This document shows, in pieces, positions 11,111-23,447 of a stretch of DNA of 64,000 nt. Origin of the DNA: Anagrus nilaparvatae. Lineage: Eukaryota; Arthropoda; Insecta; Hymenoptera; Mymaridae. The notes below the pieces were generated by a model. The model saw only the letters and a list, made by a program, of their open reading frames with translations. It was not told where the DNA came from and ran no database searches. The stretch spans positions 10,396,001-10,460,000 of the forward strand of contig JAKSXM010000263.1 of NCBI GenBank assembly GCA_022575985.1, written 5' to 3'. Each line of letters begins with the position of its first letter. The stretch's first letter is position 1. Made by a program: the position numbers and the translations under genes.

Positions 11111-14010
11111 TATGTAAAATTTCCCGCGGAATCCAAATTTTTTGTCAGATTTTTGATTGGTCACGTGACTTGGCGGGAAATTTGAAATTTGTAAAAAATA
11201 AGGTTTTGAGAGCTGCTATTTTTTTATCTAGAGTTCCCAAAAAGCAGTGTCCCATCAAAATTTTTTTTTCCCCAAAAAATATAAGGTTTAAGGAAAATTT
11301 TAAGCCTAGTTACAAGATTTTTTACTAATACCTAAGCATTTGAGATATCGACTTTTGAAAAAAACAGCCTATCTTAGCGATTCCTCGTGCATGTGTTACT
11401 CAAAAAAAAATTTTGGCCCCGGAATCGGATAACCATCCGCTCTTTAAAGGAAAAAATTTTTCATGCTAATGTGAGTTTTTTACAGTAATAATAAAAAAAA
11501 ATTATCACTCATTTTTCTTACATTTTTTACTACAGTCAAAAACACTCAAATGGCTGCCAAAAATCGAGATTTCGCTGTGGGAGGCTAAAAATTGGGCTGG
11601 TTACTTATTTTTGGTAGTACTTTCAGAAAAAAACACTTTGGGGCAGTTTGAAGACCCGACCATACAAATCGCCCTCACTTCATTTAAATCTACCCCTGTA
11701 CTATTTATGAAAAAACAAAAAATTATAAAAATTTCACTCTACAGTAAAATTTATATTGGCATTATGAAAAAAATTCAAATTTTTCAATCCTTATTGTTGG
11801 CTGTTTTATATGGGTGGTTTTCACTGGAACTGTATATTTTTTTATTGTTTACGGCAAAATACTAATTATATTTTTTTTTTTGTATTTTTATGTTTAGTTT
11901 ATCAAGGTCCTAAAACCTAAAATTTTCAGTGGTACTGCTACAAATGTAAAAATAAATTCTACGTGTTATTTTTATGGGATCTTTTATTTATGCAGACGGT
12001 GGCGACATTTTGAATGTATTATTGAAATAACTTTGTATTGAAGCCATCAAATTTTCTCAAACTCTGGGTATCTTATTTTTTCATCAAAACATATAACTAT
12101 ACAAGATATTTAAGAAAAATATGACATACACTTGGAGAAAATGACATGGACGTTGGCGACATTTTTTTTTTGTAAAGTCGTTTTAAAAATCTAATAGTTT
12201 TAGTTTTCGTAAATAAAGCTTTCATATTTAAAATTTTAAGTTTTCCACAGTTCATTTAAAGTGCATAAATATAGAGTATGCTCCCATAAAAGGTAGGAAG
12301 CTTAAAAAGAGCTAAAATCGAGGGACAGACTTATATGTAACGATAAGCTAAGAAGATTGCATGAAAATTTGTTTCGTTTAAAAAAATAAGTTTTTGGGAC
12401 CTAAATACGTCATATGCATCCTACAGAAAAATTTAAGTTCAAATTTTAAGCCGTTGATAAAACTCAAAGTTTACAGCTAAGCAAAAGGACAGCGGACGGT
12501 GGCGACATTTTGAACATTCTTTTGTTAACTTACCAATATATGCATAGTAGGTTGTGACTTTAAAAAAATATTATGTATGAACTTATTAAAAGAAGGAAAA
12601 GTGTAAAAGAGCTTTAGTTTCGGATATAAATGGAGGGGACACTATGTATACCGTTCCTGTGAAAACCACTCATATATGAAAAAACACAAAAAATTTTACT
12701 ATAGAGTAAAATGGATATTTTCTGTCCTTTTTATATGAACAAACAAAAATTATGAAAATTTCATTATATAGTAAAATTCATATTGATTGTCTACAATATC
12801 AGTTGTGATGAATATGAAAATAGAAACTATTTAAATATTAATTGTCTACAATATGAAAAAAACTGCAAATTTTGTTAAAAAATATTACTTTATTCTATAT
12901 TCAATTATTATTTATTATTAATAATTATTAATGTTATATAATATAACTCATTAATTGTAAATATTTATAAATAATCATGTAACTTTTTCTTAATATGTAT
13001 TCTAAAATTTGTTAATGAATTTAGAGGCATAAAATTAATTCTGTTCTCCTTCATTTTTAAATAAAAATTAATTGCTTTTTAATCACGCATGATTAAATTT
13101 ATTATAACTTAACACATATGATCAAAATATAAATAAATTAATGCAAAGCCGAGCATTGCGAAGCCAATCAGCTAGTTTATATTAAAATTAGTATATAGAA
13201 CAGTTATAATAAAAAAAATATTGCTATTGTAATACAATAAGCATTTTTTACATATATAAAATTTTTTACATATATAAACATTATTTCTCAATCACAAGCC
13301 ATGTGCTTTGGACTATATGAAATATACATTATAAATATCTTTAGATGTTAACTAACCCGAACCGGGTTTAGTAAATAGTCTTTGATAGCAGAACAATTCC
13401 AACAAAAAAGACAGGATGTCAGCAAATTTATTTTATAAAAAAAAATAATAGAAATAACAAAAATTTATGTCAGACATCTCTTTGTTTTAGAGTTCTTCTG
13501 CCTATTAACCAAAAGCTCTATAGTAACCTACGTTAAAACTAGACATCATGACATTTAGTTGCCACAAAAACTCCCTAGTCTTATACCAACTGAATAAAGA
13601 GTGGTAAATTTAAATTTAAAAAAAGCGATCATTGCAAAATAAGTAGTACATTTTTAACTTAAGGAGCAAAAAAATGGCTTATATTTAACCATAATTACTA
13701 TATGAAGTAATGTTTTTCTGAAAGAAATCTTTTTTTGTTCCCAAAAAACTGTATTGAAACGACTAGGAAGAAATAATATAATTAATATTTCTGAGAGAAG
13801 AAGAATTTTTATAAATACGATGAAATTTAAAAATATGAATATAATAAATAATATGCATATCTTTATTATTTATAATGACTTACTAGTAATATTATTTACT
13901 TTATCATAATTTTTCATTAATGAACTGTAAATTCATGTTCATTTAATCTAATTACTATGGATATTTTTTTTAAATTTTTATGCCAGTAGGCTCTTGCAAT
14001 TATTCTTTTA
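11111..14010. other. AT-rich region without recognisable genes
   Basis: Contains short recurring phrases only. GGTGGCGACATTTTGAA occurs near 11998 and 12497, with a variant near 12154. AAAATTTCA..ACAGTAAAATT(T/C)ATATTG-type phrases near 11740 and 12755 resemble the units of the array at 15085-16440. No splice-delimited exons or element ends were identified. Confidence 0.5.
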
Positions 14011-14011
14011 A

Positions 14012-14060
14012 CATGGAACATGTTTATAGGGAGGGGGTACTTCAGAACCTGAAAATTAAG
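14012..14060. repeat. Left-end copy of the 1.2 kb repeat element
   Basis: CATGGAACATGTTTATAGGG followed by a G-run and ACTTCAGAAC matches 1189-1225 and, less well, 34039-34075. No partner right end was found nearby. Confidence 0.65.
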
Positions 14061-14178
14061 GGAAGAGGCAAATTTTTCATTTTTTTGAAAATAAAATATA
14101 ATCTTCATATTTTGTACTAAATATTATCTATACATTTTTTTCCTAAAAAATTTATAGTATATATATACACACAAAAAA

Positions 14179-14766
14179 TACGGGGAGTCTCAGCCCTGAA
14201 CTGGATGGTACACCTACGGAACTCAATGCTTCTCCTCCACTAACGATTTTGAACTGTATGTCACTTTATTTCATGAAAAGAATGCACAACTTTCGTGCTT
14301 CAGGAGTCTGGTAAAAAATTTAATAAATAAAATGGTTGCTCGCCCTTGTTTATGTCTGTTTTATTAATAAGTTGTAGTAATCAATCGGATTTCTTTTTAA
14401 TTAATTTTTAATAATTATTAATCAAAATATATTATTATTGGTTTCTAAATTATTAGTATTTTAATGTATTACTGAAAAAAATATTGTAAAAGAAGTGAAG
14501 AAAGAGAATAATAAAAAATTAATGTCAGTATGCCTTGTTAGATTATATTTATATTGTGAAATTTTCAATTTCATCCATGCTGACATCGCCCAGAAATCAA
14601 GGCGTCTATGATACATGTGTTTGGACTGATGCTCCACGGGTTTTTTTTGTTTGTATATATCCTAAAAATAAATTTTTTTGGTATAGATATTTTGAAATTT
14701 TCTGAAAGTAATATTTAATTGCCTAATAATTGTTACTGTTTCACAGCCGGAAACCTCCCCGTATGA
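14179..14766. mobile_element. Possible small element with ATACGGGGAG-type inverted ends
   Basis: ATACGGGGAG at the left and CTCCCCGTAT at the right are exact inverted repeats about 590 bp apart. The interior is AT-rich and non-coding. Only 10 bp match and no target duplication was confirmed, so this is tentative. Confidence 0.3.
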
Positions 14767-15084
14767 GTCTTTCCATTGAATAGTATTTTTCACTTCATCT
14801 TTCCCTTTGGTTGTTTTCTAATTACCAAGCGATAATCAATAAATTACAAATAAAAATAGCCCAAAACATAGTTTTATGGACTATTTCTGCCTAATCATGT
14901 TATTTATCAAGTAACGTATCATGTAATATTACTGAATCTATTTCTAAATTTTAAATATTGCTTTATATTTAAAAACCTTCAAGTAGGAGTTATTTGATGT
15001 AAGAGTAAATTATTATTCATCTTTCATTTTATTAATTTTGTAATTATTATGTCTAAATTATAATATTTTTATATTTCATAAAAT
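14767..15084. other. AT-rich spacer
   Basis: Nothing recognised. Confidence 0.4.
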
Positions 15085-16440
15085 ATAATTTATCGGCTGT
15101 CCTAGGTATGAAAAAATCAAAATTGAAAAAATTTTACTCCGTAGTAAAATATATATTGTCCTACTATGATTTGAAGAAACTGCAAATATTTCAATTTATA
15201 CTATCTGGGGTGTAAATACACAACACAACACTATCGGTGGTTTTTTTTTGCGGACACAGACCGACTAGGGACTTTGAAGTAATCTTCTTATAGGCCCTCT
15301 ATAATTTAAAATTATTCTCATATTCTCCTTGGTTATATATATGAAAAAATTCAAAAAAAATTTCCTTTATAATAAAATATAATCGGCGGTCCGAGAAATA
15401 GAAAAAATTTCACACTGTGGTAACTACCATCAAGTTTGACATGAAAAATTTAACTACTATCAAGTTTGACAACAAAAAATTGACCATAAGAATATTAAAA
15501 AAAAAAAATAAAAACATTTCATACTATGTGGTACTTTTTTTCCCCTTTTTTAATGTTAAAGAGATTAAGTTTAAAAAAAATTTTGCATTAAAGATTAAAA
15601 TGTTAAAAAAATATCCATATGGTCAACTTTTTTGTGTCAAACTTTATAAGTGGTTAAATTTTTCATATCAAAAATCGACATAAAAAATATCTGTGTAAAA
15701 ATCACTGTTGGTCAATTAGAATCGTATACAAAAAATATTTTTATATTATACTTTGTATGCAATATTTATATGTCAACATTTTTTGGTGGTCAAACTTTTG
15801 TGGCGAATTCTCTGTGGCAAAATCTACGGTGATGTAGCCTTTCCGTGGCGTAAGTAATATCTTCCGAGTTTTTGTATATGAAAAAAATTCAAAAAATTCA
15901 CTTTGTATGAAAATTAGATTTCGGCTGTCCCAAGTATGAAAAAGTAAAAAATTATAAAATTTCATTCTGTCGTTAAATATATTGGCTGTCTATGATATAA
16001 AAAATCTAAAAATATTTATCTTAGAATCTTGGTGCTTTTATAAATAAAAAAATTGAAATAACTTCTCTTTGTAGTAAAATTAGATGTCGGCTGTTCCAAG
16101 TATGAAAAAATAAAATATTATAAAAATTTTATTCCGTTATTAAATATATATTGGCCGAATATATTATAAAAAATCTAAAAATATTTTTCTTAGAATCCGT
16201 GCTTTTATATATAAAAAAATTCAAAAAAATTGACTTTGTAGTAAAATTAGATGTCGGCTGTGCTAAGTATGAAAAATTAAAAAATTAATAAAATTTCATA
16301 TTTCATATTGGCCACCTATAATTTTTAATCTATGTAAATTTTTATATAAATTTTTTATATAAATTTTCATATATGTATAATAAAGTATAAGTCGGTTGTC
16401 CCAAGTATGAAAAAGTTAAAAATTGAAAAAAATTTACTAA
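15085..16440. repeat. Degenerate tandem array, unit about 140-165 bp
   Basis: The phrase TCGGCTGTCCCAAGTATGAA and variants occur near 15091, 15925, 16087, 16253 and 16392. Between them recur TATATTGGCTGTC, AAAAAATCTAAAAATATTT and TTGTAGTAAAATTAGAT. The region 15180-15900 is the same vocabulary in poorer order. Confidence 0.75.
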
Positions 16441-16462
16441 GTGATATTTCTAAGATTTCTCT

Positions 16463-16702
16463 TTAACCCATTATTTCCCAAACGGACCTGAGTTGTCGTT
16501 TAAAATTACATCTATGAAGCTTGTTTAAAATCAAAACTTTTTTTAACCAAAAATGTTCCTCTATGCAAAAAGAGTTGCTCTTTCATATTTTTGGGTCAGA
16601 TTCTTAAAATTTTGGACCGGAAGTGAAATATAACCACTAAACAAGCTTTATAGACGTAATTTCAAACGACAATTCAGGTCCGCTTGGGAACTAATGGGTT
16701 AA
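16463..16702. mobile_element. piggyBac-type MITE, TTAA target, 240 bp
   Basis: TTAA at 16463-16466 and 16699-16702 encloses inverted ends starting CCCATTA. The first 25 bp of each end match at about 23 positions, with CGGACCTGA shared. TTAA duplication with CCC..GGG ends is the piggyBac pattern. The interior (about 190 bp) does not code. A second MITE with the same CCCATTA start lies at 33194-33553. Confidence 0.85.
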
Positions 16703-16854
16703 CTAAAAGATTAAACTTAAAACCAATGAAACTTGTTTTAGACAGCCGTTTAATAAATACATTGCCATATAGTCTTAACGAATCAATAATAACTATTTTG
16801 AGTTACCAAGTGATGAGAGTGACAAATTTTTCAGTTTTTAAATTTTGATCTTCT

Positions 16855-17200
16855 TGGCTTTAAACATTTATAACTCTGAACTATGAGCTCGAATTAAAAA
16901 AAAAAACGTTAAATTGATAGGATTTTTTCCAAGGATTAATTTTCACTAAAGCTTATCTCAAAAGACCCTTTGATCCTATGAAAAATCAGTTTTAGTGAAA
17001 AAATATGAAATTTTTTTAGATTTTCAAGCACTAACTTCTGAGATTGATTTCGAGAAATCATTTAAATATTTTTTCAAAATAAAATAATTGTCTTGGGGCA
17101 TTTCTTTAAACTTTAATTTAAACCGACTGTTATGTATTTTCATCCATTCAATACTTCATAATTTGATCTGTAAAAAAATCAAATTTTTTGAATTTTTTGC
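16855..17200 (-). repeat. Inverted copy of the 8540-8885 repeat
   Basis: Carries CCAAGGATTAATTTTCACTAAAG, AAAAATCAGTTTTAGTGAAAAA (compare 8750), TGATTTCGAGAAATCATTTAAATAT and TGTATTTTCATCC in the reverse order of the 8.5 kb copy. Confidence 0.6.
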
Positions 17201-17374
17201 AATCTTTCATTTTAATATATATAGAATATTTCAAATATTTGTATCTTTATTTATAATACAAAATTAATATTTTGAAATCTTGAAGTTAATATTTTGCTTA
17301 ACTTTAAAAAAAAATATTTTTTATTATATTATGTATTTTTTATTATATTTTATATTAAATATTTTTTATTCTTA

Positions 17375-17505
17375 AGGCTCGAAGTACTATCACAGTTAAT
17401 TTCGTTAATAAATGTGCTTAACTCTAACTTCGGTATAGTTAACATTGGCTTTAAAGGCGCAACCTTAGATTTTGCTTGTAGCAAATGTAGGTATAAGCAC
17501 TGTGA
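17375..17505 (-). pseudogene. Short Bel-Pao fragment (RNase H region)
   Basis: The minus-strand reading gives SKVAPLKP then TIPKLELS, the conserved K-x-x-V-A-P / IPKLEL boundary of the Bel-Pao connection and RNase H region. The nucleotide sequence is recognisably similar to 62370-62480, where the same segment lies inside a larger Bel-Pao copy. Only about 40 codons survive and the reading is altered at several positions. Confidence 0.7.
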
Positions 17506-17692
17506 TACCGCGATGTGTTATCGATGACTAAAATTATGAATTTAAGCAACACAACATTATAGTTTCAGTTTAGTAATAAGAATTATATAAAAATATGCTA
17601 ATATTTGTATAAAAATTATTATTGATTTAAATAATATTAAAACAACAATGTTTGTTTAGGTATGCGTCTAATGAGAGTATACTTGTAGGTTA

Positions 17693-18708
17693 AAAAATTG
17701 ACCAAAATCAGAAAAAATTTAGATGTTTTATTTATTTTTCCCAATATTTCGAACAAATATTTTGTTCCTCTCCAGGGGACATTTTCTTAATATTCAAAAA
17801 ATATATAAAAATTTTTTTACATGTATAAAAATATAATATAAAAGATCAAGAAAATTAAAAAAAATTTAGATTTAACAATACCTTAATGTATAAAAATATC
17901 ACATAATAGCGTCAAATGCAGTTATAATAATAAATAACAAGTCAATATAATATGTGAAAAATTTCTTATAATACTTGATTTTGATAAATATTTAAATATA
18001 AAAAATAAAATAATTTATAATGCATGATTTTTGACAAAACACATTATAAACATTTTAGCTAGTTATAACAATAATCGATTCACCAAAGCATGGCCTTACG
18101 TAAGTTGGATGTTCCCAGAGTTCATGACAATCAGATGAGTTCTAGCGGCCATCTCTAGGATCAACGTTCCCCTACAGTTTGTGGTTGGCATTCCCCATTC
18201 CACGGCCCTGGCATTTAAGTCCCTGGCAAATATGATATTGCCAGAGACTTCCCTTATCGTTTCCTACAATGAAGCCAGCTTTGCGGTAAACACCCCAATA
18301 GTGTCGATCGGTGACAAATAACAACTAATGAAAGTTGTATCAACGCACTTTGCCCAGGCGTGGCACTTGCCTTTTCCATTTCGGGACATAGACATCTGAG
18401 CACGACCTCGTAGCCATATAGCGCCCCGGCCTTTTCACATATTATATTAACTTGTTATTTATTATTAAAACTGCATTTGACGCTATTACGTGATATTTTT
18501 ATACCTTAAGGTATTGTTAAATCTAAATTAAAAAATTTTTTTTTTTTAATTTTCTTGATATTTTATATTATACTTTTATGCATGTAAAAAAATTTTTATA
18601 TATTTTTTGTATATTTAGAAAAAGTCCCTTGAAGAGAAACAAAATATTGGGAAAAATAAATAAAACATCTATATTTTGTCTGAAGTTAGTCAATTTTTAA
18701 ACCTACAA
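17693..18708. mobile_element. Inverted-repeat element enclosing a LINE endonuclease fragment
   Basis: Arms of about 270 bp (17693-17965 and 18434-18708) are inverted repeats. The ends read TTGTAGGTT and AACCTACAA. Shared internal blocks include ATTTTTCCCAATATTT, GTTAAATCTAAA and TAATAGCGTCAAATGCAG. The loop of about 470 bp contains an AT-rich stretch and a GC-richer endonuclease fragment (18068-18433) that abuts the right arm directly. The arms show moderate divergence. No clear target duplication was found. Confidence 0.8.
18068..18440 (-). pseudogene. R1-clade LINE endonuclease fragment
   Basis: The minus-strand reading runs through TFISCYLSP, then IGVFTAKLASL, then SGNIIFARDLNARAVEWGMP, then RGTLILEMAARTHLIVMNSGN. 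This is the second half of an APE-type endonuclease of R1-clade LINEs; the D-x-N-A-x-x-x-E-W-G motif is diagnostic. A stop follows the LASL stretch, and the last part of the domain (S-D-H motif) is missing. The usual GDFNA is changed to ARDLNA, so activity would be unlikely even if expressed. It is the domain region missing from the LINE at 22.0-28.4 kb. Confidence 0.85.
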
Positions 18709-19284
18709 AACAACAATAGTATATTAATGATATTAACAATAAGAGCTATATATAAATATGCTAGAATTGATATCAAGATTATTACTATCATTGAATTAAA
18801 TAACATTAAATAATAAAGAAAATTAATGATGCTAACTATTATGGATCACTGGTGATGCAGTAAAGCCTAAGATGATGCAACTCCTTCCCGTTGACCTTCA
18901 ATTGTGTTTGGCCAGCAACTAGAGTGGGCAAAATCAACAGAATTTCCAATTGTTGAGGTTCAGCCAGGTGGTTTCAATCAAGTCCAGATCACCATTATTT
19001 TAAAAATAATTAATAACAAATAATTATAGTGTAACTCACCAGTTATAATATTTATTAAGAAAATTAAAAGTTAAGGTGAAGTCTAGTATACATAATAAAT
19101 CTTAATGCTAAATTTACAATATTATGAATCGCGAATATACGCGGTGCTTACGCGACTTAAGAGATATTGTCGCTTACAAAGTTATTACGCGACGTGAGTT
19201 TAAATATTTAATGTATGTGAAATAATTATAATATTAATTAGTGAAACACTGGCCAAGTGATTCACTAGAATTTACAATTTAAAT

Positions 19285-19288
<4 letters not shown>
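18709..19288. other. Unassigned, mostly AT-rich
   Basis: The segment 18840-19000 is GC-richer and looks like the remnant of a transcribed element, but I could not place it. The rest is AT-rich with CG-containing phrases near 19130-19200. Confidence 0.3.

Positions 19289-19332
<44 letters not shown>
19289..19332. repeat. (GA)22 microsatellite
   Basis: Uninterrupted GA dinucleotides. Confidence 0.98.
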
Positions 19333-19336
<4 letters not shown>

Positions 19337-19339
19337 TAG

Positions 19340-20060
19340 CGATATAACTAATTATAAATATTAATACAAATGCAGCTAGCAAAAATTACGTATGAAAAGA
19401 AAAGGAGTTTTCTCTAGGAAAAATAAGGGAAAGAATAATATCTTCTTTGCGCCAGAATATTATAATCCAAGAAATAAAATTTGAGTATCTAGTAATTAAA
19501 AGGCACCTTTAATCTTGTAGAAGAGATAGAATCCAAACTTTTAATCCAAAATAAACCAATGTAATTTATAAAAATTCAATTTCCAAAAGAGCCAAGAGAA
19601 TGGTATTTATTAATAAATCGTTGACGCCAGACACTTAAATCGACTTCTTGTTGTAGCCGGGTTCCTATACTGAAATGTGCGTTTTATAATTATGGAAACA
19701 CACCACTTGCTCGTTCCAAAAATTTTATCGCCAAAATTACAGTATTTGCAAATAGTGTCACGCCAAACTTTGTAAATAATTATATATAATCGAGGCTAAA
19801 CTTATTAATTCAATTCAGAAAAATATTTAAAATAAAATGGATTAATTATAAAAATCGAGATTCAAAAAAACTATGAGCACGATGCGTGTGTTATGCATTC
19901 GGCCATGTATGCTTCTGTAGACGACGCGCATGACAAATCTAAAGAAAAAGAAAGAATGGAGAGAAAGAAAGATGGAAAGATATCGGACTTCTCTCTCTCT
20001 TCTGGTACTGTTAAGTATCGCCTCCTAGGTGCGCGCTTACACACATACGCACATATTCTC
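19340..20060 (-). other. Possible leader/LTR remnant of an LTR retrotransposon
   Basis: Read on the minus strand, the stretch has a mixed-composition block (19871-20060), then an AT-rich block, then TTTGGCGTGACACTATTTGC near 19755 and a TGGCGTCAAC near 19625. TGGCG-type primer-site-like sequence following an LTR-like block is reminiscent of Gypsy-group leaders. No paired LTR or gag frame was seen, so this is only a suggestion. Confidence 0.2.
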
Positions 20061-20269
20061 AACCTGCGTTCAAACCCCCTATCTTATAAAATATGTACAT
20101 ATTTTTCATGGAGCCTGGAAATTTACCATGGTACACAGTATATATTATGTTTTTCATAAAAATTCAAATTTAATCAAAAATAATGCAACAATTACACAAT
20201 TTCATTTAACCCCAATTAATTTAATTATATTAAATATGTAATTTATATGAGCAAAATGAATTTAATTAC

Positions 20270-20920
20270 TTAAGGGTACATTCTCCCAGTTTTGAGTAAA
20301 AAGAACGTTTTTATTTCAGATTAGTTTTCTCAAAAAGTTTATTGCAAAATAAAAAGATTTTTTTACAGCTGTTTTATATACTTATAATGAACACAAAAAA
20401 AAATATTTTTTTTTATTTTCTCTTTTTTTACATATGATGAGATGGCGCTGAAGTTGGTGTCTGAAAAAAAAAGTTGCAAATCGGCCCACATCACAACTCG
20501 GGTTAAAATCGTCTGAAATAAAAAAAAAAAACACCATAAAGTACATGAGTTTTTACAGGTAATGACCTATAATCAATGAAAAATATTAAAAATTAAAAAA
20601 GTTATGAAGGTAAATAGAAAAAAGTCGAAAGGCAAATTACGAATTTTTTCTGCTTACCTTCATAACTTTTTTAATTTTTAATATTTTTCATTGATTATAG
20701 GTCATTACTTGTAAAAACTCATGTACTTTATGGTGTTTTTTTTTTTTTTCAGACGATTCTAACCCGAGTTGTGATGTGGGCCGATTTGCAACTTTTTTTT
20801 TCAGACACCAACTTCAGCGCCATCTCATCATATGTAAAAAAAGAGAAAATAAAAAAAAATATTTTTTTTTGTGTTCATTATAAGTTATTTTTACTCAAAA
20901 CTGGGAGAATGTACCTTTAA
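20270..20920. mobile_element. Palindromic element of about 650 bp flanked by TTAA
   Basis: The ends read GGGTACATTCTCCCAGTTTT and, on the right, its near-perfect inverse AAAACTGGGAGAATGTACC. TTAA stands at 20270-20273 and 20917-20920. The arms stay near-identical for about 250 bp inwards, sharing ATGATGAGATGGCGCTGAAG and CCCACATCACAACTCGGGTT. The left arm has an extra ~80 bp (about 20310-20385) absent from the right. The loop is about 40 bp. No transposase frame. Confidence 0.85.
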
Positions 20921-21989
20921 TTTCAAAATAGATACTTTAAAAATAAAAATTAGTTTTAAAAGCATCTGTAATATTGAAGTTGATTAAACACAGCAAATAA
21001 ACAAATTAAAACATAAACAAAACTTATCTGTAATAAAGCGAACAGCTGACAAAATTTTGTTTATTGGGGTGCCTGCAACCACTGAAAATTTCTTAGTTGC
21101 ATCACTTTTGAATGCGTGTAGAGCGTTGCCTGATCACGTTTTCTCGGTGCTTGGTTCCTACTTTTTCTAGCTTCATACACATTGAAATCGCGCTTTTGAA
21201 ATGGTAGTGGAATGGTAAAGAACTGCACCCACCAAACTGGCCAAGATGTCGAGAATGAAACAGCAAGCCCAATATTTTCTTGTTTTTTTTTGGGGGGGGG
21301 AGGGTGGTATAAACCCGCGCCAAAATTCTATCTTCTTTTCAGCAATGACGTCACCATGATAAAATAAACACCAGCATGATTTTTTTTTAATTTTGCATGA
21401 ATTAACTGCCACTTATTTTTCTCAAAATTTTTCTTTTAATTTCTTTCTCTTGCTTATATTCAATTATAGTAATTTTTTCAGCTTGTCACATTTAAAATTT
21501 TTAGACAGCACAAGTCATATTTTTTAAAAATGAATCTAGACCACTTCAGCAATTTAAAAATTTATATACTGACACCACACCTCCAAAAAAGAAAAATAAT
21601 ATTCTTTGATGTAAAATTTACACTCCACATGTCACCATCTTAAATTTATTTTTTAAGCACATGTTTTTCACCATTATTTATTTTCTTGTAGGTTCGTTCT
21701 GGGATGCTAAATGTTATAGTTTGATGAAATAAATGAAATTTATAATGATGATGGATGAGGTTTTGGATGATTTGGTGTTGGTGTCAACTTAATAAAAAAC
21801 AATCTCATTTCTGATAATTATAACGCTTTTATTATGTAGCTCTTTATAGCTTGCGTTAAAGACGAGCACTGAGCTGTGAGAGAATATACATATAAAAAAG
21901 AGGAGGGGAGCGCTCTAACATACACACACACACACACTAATTACATATATATACTTACCAAATATATCTAATAACCTAAAATATGTAAC
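20921..21989. other. Unassigned region before the LINE
   Basis: No gene recognised. Holds a run of T followed by ten G near 21285 and a short (CA)n near 21921-21937. Short frames here have no recognisable domain. Confidence 0.4.
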
Positions 21990-22000
21990 CTAAAATATGT

Positions 22001-23447
22001 GGGGTGGTTGGGAAATAAACCATTTTTTGGTGAATACCCGACATGCTGGAATGAGATGGGTTGGCCCCATGGACTGGTAGGAGTTACCTATGGACACGAC
22101 GCTGTATAAGCTACAGACCACTGGTTTGGTCCTTTAGTGTCGATAACTCTAGGTGGGACTGAACTGCCTTCTCGTGGCTACCCTGTTGATGTGCTTAATT
22201 GCACACAAATGTTCACCCACTCACCAAGGCTGAGGCCTGCACACGTCGTACCTGTGCGTCACTCAGCCGACGGCTTTTGGCTGAGATCCTAAATGGTTCT
22301 CTTAGTGGACAGTTAAAGTTTCTTATTAACTCCACCTTGCTCCCTCTCGGATGCCGGGTGGAATCACTTCTTGCCCGATGACCTCGAACTCACTGTGAGG
22401 GGTGCGTTGTCTAGGAAGGCGTCTGCGAACGGGGCATACATTTCCTCTAATTAAGATGTCACTAAAGGCAGCTTTAATTTTTAATTTTTAATTATTCTAT
22501 ACACTAATGCTATTGACATTAGTACATTAATATGATGATTGGCAGTATGGCTGGGGCTTCTCTGGAGCAGGGCTCCACAGCAATGTGGCCTTGCCCTACA
22601 GAGCAAGGTAATCGTTGCTGCTGGTTCATTCATGTTTGTGCCCTTCACCTGCTGTCTGTTGGGGGGATTCAGAAAAAGCCACGAAAAGAGCTGAAAAGTT
22701 CGCTGGGATTGGCTGCATGTGTTTCTGTCTAAACAAAAAACTGTTTACTTTAAATGTGATATATGTGTTGCAGCCAATAACTTCGGGACGTAAGGCTTGA
22801 AGCGGTAATTATCAGATAAACCCTTGCAGCTGCAGGTGTTGGGCGCGAACATGACTGATACTAGGATCCCTGATTTCGGTGAGCCCTGCGGCGTTCGCTC
22901 CATGACTAGTCAAGAAGCTTTTTTTTGTTTAGAGCTTCCCTGACTAACCTAAAATCTAATTAAATTGCACAAGTGTGTAAGTCCCAGGAGCAGATGTCTG
23001 GGTGGATGTCGCATTCTTTCTTGCAGTGCAAATCGAATGATCAAACGGCACGTGCTGTTTTCCTCTGGTGATCATTTGATCATCTGTGGAAGTAATCTTA
23101 CTTTTGTAAGAATCATTGGGATCTTGACCAATCGCTAGGATTGGCTTATGAGGATCCTGTTAATACGACGGGTAAAATATCGTATTATGTCAGCAGACAT
23201 TAGATCTGTAGGACTCGCAACGGTCACCCCCCTGTGTCTTGTACCCAGGGTGAGGATTGCTGCGGGTCTGAATCCCCGGTCCTATTATCTCACCACTTTT
23301 TCCCATTTCATTACAGGTACACTAATTACAATAGTTCTTTACAGGTTTTTTCTTTTTTCCAGGTTATCACATCGCACAGAGGGTACCCTTACCCGCATTC
23401 ATTTAAGGGCGCTTAGTCCAGTGACACAGGCTATTTAAATAACAAAT
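22001..23447 (+). promoter_or_regulatory. LINE 5' UTR, presumed internal promoter region
   Basis: About 1.45 kb of non-coding, GC-richer sequence between the target duplication and the first ORF1 ATG. LINEs of this type carry their promoter within the 5' UTR; that function is inferred, and no core promoter motif was identified. The short open frames here (22199, 22532, 23148) do not resemble ORF1. Confidence 0.5.

Noticed and set aside
10906..11328. 140-codon open frame
   Set aside because: Its first half is CAGCTGTCA repeat sequence shared with the 51-54 kb palindrome; no domain or splice structure.
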